Assembly (NCBI RefSeq): GCF_025144665.1
Contig: NZ_CP102294.1
Span: forward strand, 434,001-498,000
Direction of reading: 5' to 3'
DNA: 64,000 bases
Source: Alistipes ihumii AP11
Lineage (GTDB): Bacteria; Bacteroidota; Bacteroidia; Bacteroidales; Rikenellaceae
Shown: in pieces, positions 61,745 to 64,000 of the stretch
Layout of the letters: each line of letters starts with the position of its first letter
Numbering within the stretch: position 1 is the first letter of the stretch
Translations under genes and position numbers: made by a program
The notes under the pieces: generated by a model
Seen by the model: the letters and a program-made list of their open reading frames with translations, nothing else
Told to the model about the DNA's origin: nothing
Databases searched by the model: none

Positions 61745-62779
61745 ATGAACGAAATTCGTACGATAGAACCTTTTATCCGCTTGGGCGAGCGCCTCGCCGA
61801 GGAGCTGCTCGACGGAACGATCGAACCTGTGATCCGCCGCAGCGAAGCCGAAAACCCGTGGTTTTCCCGCGCCAACGTCGTCTCGGCCATACAAGCCGTA
61901 TGCGCCGATATGCTCGACGGCCGAAATCTTCGCTCATGGCTCGCCCGATACCCGGCCGCCGGCAGGCCGTCCGACGAAACGATCGGCATCGTCATGGCCG
62001 GAAATATCCCTCTGGTCGGCTTTTTCGACCTGCTGTGCGTCCTGATCTGCGACCGGCGCTGCCTGATCAAGCCCTCGTCCAAGGACCGCGTCCTGATCGG
62101 TCACATAGTCGATCTGCTGCGCGAAATCGAGCCCCGATTCTCGATCGGAGCGCTCGAAGGGCAGACGCCCGACCGCCTTATCGCTTCCGGAAGCGACGAG
62201 GCCCGCAGGCATTTCGCCTCGGCCTATCCCGACACGCCCTCCCTGCTCCGGGGGCATCGTTACAGCGTAGCCGTGCTTTCAGGGCAGGAAAGCGACAGGC
62301 AACTGGACGGGCTGTACGACGACGTCTTTTCGTATTTCGGACTCGGATGCCGCAACGTAAGCCGGATCTTCGTCCCGCGCGGATACGACCTGCAGAGCCT
62401 TTGCCGCCGGTTATCCGCCCGGCCGATCACTCACACGGGCTACCTGAACAATTACCGGCAGGCCCGCGCCATGCGGCTTCTGAGCGGAACGGAGTTTATC
62501 GACGGAGGCTTTTTCCTGATGCGTCCCGGCGCCGACGGAGAGGGGCCGTTGAGCGAAATCGCCTGCACGTTTTACGAAAGCGTCGGAAGCGTCGAGCGAC
62601 TGCTCCGCGAACGCGACCGGGAAATACAGTGCGTCGTATCGGCGACGCTCGACCATCCCCGGCGGGTCGATTTCGGGCAGGCCCAGCACCCTTCGCTGAC
62701 CGATTATCCCGACGGAATAGACGTAATGGAATTCCTGCTGGCCGGCTCTCCGGCCCCGGCCGACCGACGACAGCTATGA
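61745..62779 (+). CDS. Acyl-CoA reductase (LuxC-like)
   Basis: A 344-residue cytoplasmic protein of the LuxC/acyl-CoA reductase type seen across Bacteroidetes. Landmarks are GIVMAGNIPLVGFFDLLCVL (cofactor-binding region), LIKPSSKD and DVFSYFGLGCRNVSRIFVP, where the cysteine after GLG is in the position of the aldehyde-dehydrogenase-like catalytic Cys. Reduction of acyl-CoA to aldehyde is the family reaction; the natural substrate here is unknown. It overlaps the pentapeptide-repeat gene by ATGA. Confidence 0.87.
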   Translation: MNEIRTIEPFIRLGERLAEELLDGTIEPVIRRSEAENPWFSRANVVSAIQAVCADMLDGRNLRSWLARYPAAGRPSDETIGIVMAGNIPLVGFFDLLCVLICDRRCLIKPSSKDRVLIGHIVDLLREIEPRFSIGALEGQTPDRLIASGSDEARRHFASAYPDTPSLLRGHRYSVAVLSGQESDRQLDGLYDDVFSYFGLGCRNVSRIFVPRGYDLQSLCRRLSARPITHTGYLNNYRQARAMRLLSGTEFIDGGFFLMRPGADGEGPLSEIACTFYESVGSVERLLRERDREIQCVVSATLDHPRRVDFGQAQHPSLTDYPDGIDVMEFLLAGSPAPADRRQL

Positions 62780-63339
62780 CCGAGCACGAGCATTTCGACA
62801 AAGAGGACTTTCGCGTCCGGACCGCCGCCCGATCCTACGAGGATTGCCTATTCACCGGCTGCCTGTTTTCAAGCGCCGACCTGCGCGACTGCGAGTTCAC
62901 CGATTGTCGGTTCGAGCGTTGCGACCTGAGCATGGCCTTGCTGGAAAACACGTCGATGCGGACGGTCCGGTTCCACGAATGCAAGCTGCTGGGCACGAGG
63001 TTCGAAGATTGCAACCAAATCCTGTTCTCGCCCGACTTCGAACGTTGCCTTCTCGACTACGCCTCGTTCCGCCGCGCGAAACTCCGCAAGCGCCTGTTTT
63101 GCGGATGCAGCCTTCGGCAAGCCGACTTCTCGGCGGCGGACCTGAGCGGAGCGGTTTTTGCCGATTGCGATCTGAACGGAGCGATTTTCGACCGCACCGT
63201 GCTGGAAAAAGCCGATTTCTCGACCGCGCGGAACTATTCGATCGACCCGGAGACGAACCGAATACGCCGGGCCCGATTCTCGATCAGCGGCCTTCCGGGC
63301 CTGCTCGGTCGATACGATATCGATATTTCCGAAACATGA
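62776..63339 (+). CDS. Pentapeptide repeat-containing protein
   Basis: A 187-residue protein built of A(D/N)LXX-type five-residue repeats forming a right-handed quadrilateral beta-helix: CLFTGCLFSSADLRDCEFTD and further runs to ADFSAADLSGAVFADCDLNG and AIFDRTVLEKADF. The C-terminus (YSIDPETNRIRRARFS...) matches the capping region common in Bacteroidales members. The layout resembles Qnr/McbG-type DNA mimics, but no gyrase link can be shown. Its ATG overlaps the acyl-CoA reductase stop. Confidence 0.88.
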   Translation: MTEHEHFDKEDFRVRTAARSYEDCLFTGCLFSSADLRDCEFTDCRFERCDLSMALLENTSMRTVRFHECKLLGTRFEDCNQILFSPDFERCLLDYASFRRAKLRKRLFCGCSLRQADFSAADLSGAVFADCDLNGAIFDRTVLEKADFSTARNYSIDPETNRIRRARFSISGLPGLLGRYDIDISET

Positions 63340-63398
63340 GAGCGATTAATCGGACAATCACGCTATCTTTACGCACGAAACAAAATACGCCTGAAACC

Positions 63399-63917
63399 AT
63401 GCCCGTAATTCTGAAACTGAGAATGCTCAGCGACGAGGACGACTGCTTCCTGCGCGACTACGAGGTGCCGTACGAGTTGACGCTGGAGGAATTGCACGAC
63501 TTCATCTGCGAAGATCTGCAATACGAGAAAATACCGGAATCATCGTTTTTCGAGGCCGACCGCGAGTGGAACAGACAGCGCGAATATACGCATGCCGGCT
63601 CCGGCGCAACGGGATCGGACTCTTCCGCCTCCCGGCGCAGGATGTCCGAAAGCCGACTCTCGGACATCCTGCACCGGATGCATGACCGGCTGATCTTCCG
63701 CTTCGACCCTCCGGGAGACCGGGCCTACTATCTGGAGGTGATCGACACGGCAGAGGCCGGTGCGGGCAAAAGTTACCCCAATCTGTTGCTGGCCAACGGA
63801 GAGGCGCCCGACCAGTTCGATCCGGAGGCATCCCCGCGAAACCGGTCGATTTTTGAGGAGGCGATGGGCGACTACAACGACTTCGAGGGAGACGATGCGT
63901 ATGGCGACGACGAATAA
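63399..63917 (+). CDS. Plasmid pRiA4b Orf-3-like / IS1096 passenger TnpR family protein
   Basis: A 172-residue acidic protein with the pRiA4b Orf-3-like pattern: an N-terminal LKLRMLSDEDDCFLRDYEV strand segment, EELHDFICEDLQYEKI, SSFFEADREWNRQREYT and LIFRFDPPGDRAYYLEVI, with an Asp/Glu-rich C-terminus. Despite the family name there is no sign of a mobile element. In Bacteroides I recall this gene just before miaA, as here, so the pairing is probably ancestral. Function is unknown. Its end overlaps the miaA start by 17 bases. Confidence 0.82.
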   Translation: MPVILKLRMLSDEDDCFLRDYEVPYELTLEELHDFICEDLQYEKIPESSFFEADREWNRQREYTHAGSGATGSDSSASRRRMSESRLSDILHRMHDRLIFRFDPPGDRAYYLEVIDTAEAGAGKSYPNLLLANGEAPDQFDPEASPRNRSIFEEAMGDYNDFEGDDAYGDDE

Positions 63918-64000
63918 CGGCGGCAAGACGCTCGTCGTGCTGCTCGGCGCGACCGCCACGGGCAAAACCGACGTCGGCATCGCGCTGGCTCGGGCGTTCG
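63901..64000 (+). CDS. miaA: tRNA dimethylallyltransferase MiaA (partial, 5' end)
   Basis: The first 33 codons read through the P-loop LLGATATGKTDVGIALARAF, the diagnostic N-terminus of MiaA, which adds the dimethylallyl group to A37 of tRNAs that read UNN codons. The rest lies beyond the window. The start is the ATG at 63901, with an in-frame ATG at 63895 as an alternative. It overlaps the end of the preceding gene, so the two are probably translationally coupled. Confidence 0.9.
   Translation, partial: MATTNNGGKTLVVLLGATATGKTDVGIALARAF

Noticed and set aside
63399-63917. Mobile element, because the protein is named after an IS1096 passenger and a plasmid
   Set aside because: No transposase, terminal repeats or target duplication are present, and the miaA neighbourhood looks ancestral.

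Overview
The window reads as a chromosomal segment of a high-G+C member of Bacteroidales, most likely Alistipes or a close Rikenellaceae relative. Supporting signs are the many Bacteroidetes-type -7 promoter boxes (TAnnTTTG), the near absence of strong Shine-Dalgarno sequences, SusC/TonB-like and PorT-like outer-membrane proteins, a NigD-like lipoprotein, an ECF sigma factor, LytTR/HisK two-component genes, and a gut-type glutamate-dependent acid-resistance operon. The genus is inference; no rRNA or tRNA gene is present to check it. Genes are dense on both strands, with many ATGA or TAATG overlaps marking operons.

Layout. 1-3466 (minus): gadB-gadC-glsA acid resistance, glsA cut by the left edge. 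3712-8128: a beta-propeller-like lipoprotein (minus), then an EamA transporter, GNAT, DUF2148 and M24 peptidase operon (plus). 8220-11945: a Cys-rich exported peptide (minus), an alkylation-repair pair (AlkA-like glycosylase and Ogt), then an acyl-ACP thioesterase coupled to a DUF1080 lipoprotein. 12033-17538: an asymmetric ABC-F ATPase, a phosphodiester glycosidase, a YeiH-type transporter, a membrane metallophosphoesterase and a SugE/Gdx-type SMR pump. 17646-23631: a His-rich small protein plus a CzcB-CzcA-CzcC heavy-metal RND efflux operon. 23911-30636: one gene for a 2241-residue protein combining a PLP-enzyme fold with a P-loop kinase-like segment. This is the best candidate here for an undescribed system.

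30961-41842: a NigD-like lipoprotein; an ECF sigma factor followed by an inner-membrane-anchored beta-barrel protein; a RibD-like protein with its domains in reverse order; a TetR-TolC-HlyD-ABC2-ABC2 export operon without an ATPase; and a Gfo/Idh/MocA oxidoreductase. 41924-46520: MscL, an internally deleted GNAT gene, a large TonB-receptor-like outer-membrane protein and a low-G+C lipoprotein gene.

46599-52520 (minus): a LytS-type kinase and a LytTR regulator with a secreted TIM-barrel hydrolase-like gene between them, a gamma-carbonic anhydrase and MazG. 52678-58691 (plus): NamZ-type exo-muramidase, GH20 hexosaminidase, a nucleotidyltransferase-HEPN protein and a beta-lactamase-fold hydrolase, which look like a peptidoglycan-fragment or amino-sugar scavenging locus. 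58998-64000: Rho with a long disordered insert, KdsB, an acyl-CoA reductase, a pentapeptide-repeat protein, a pRiA4b Orf-3-like protein and the start of miaA.
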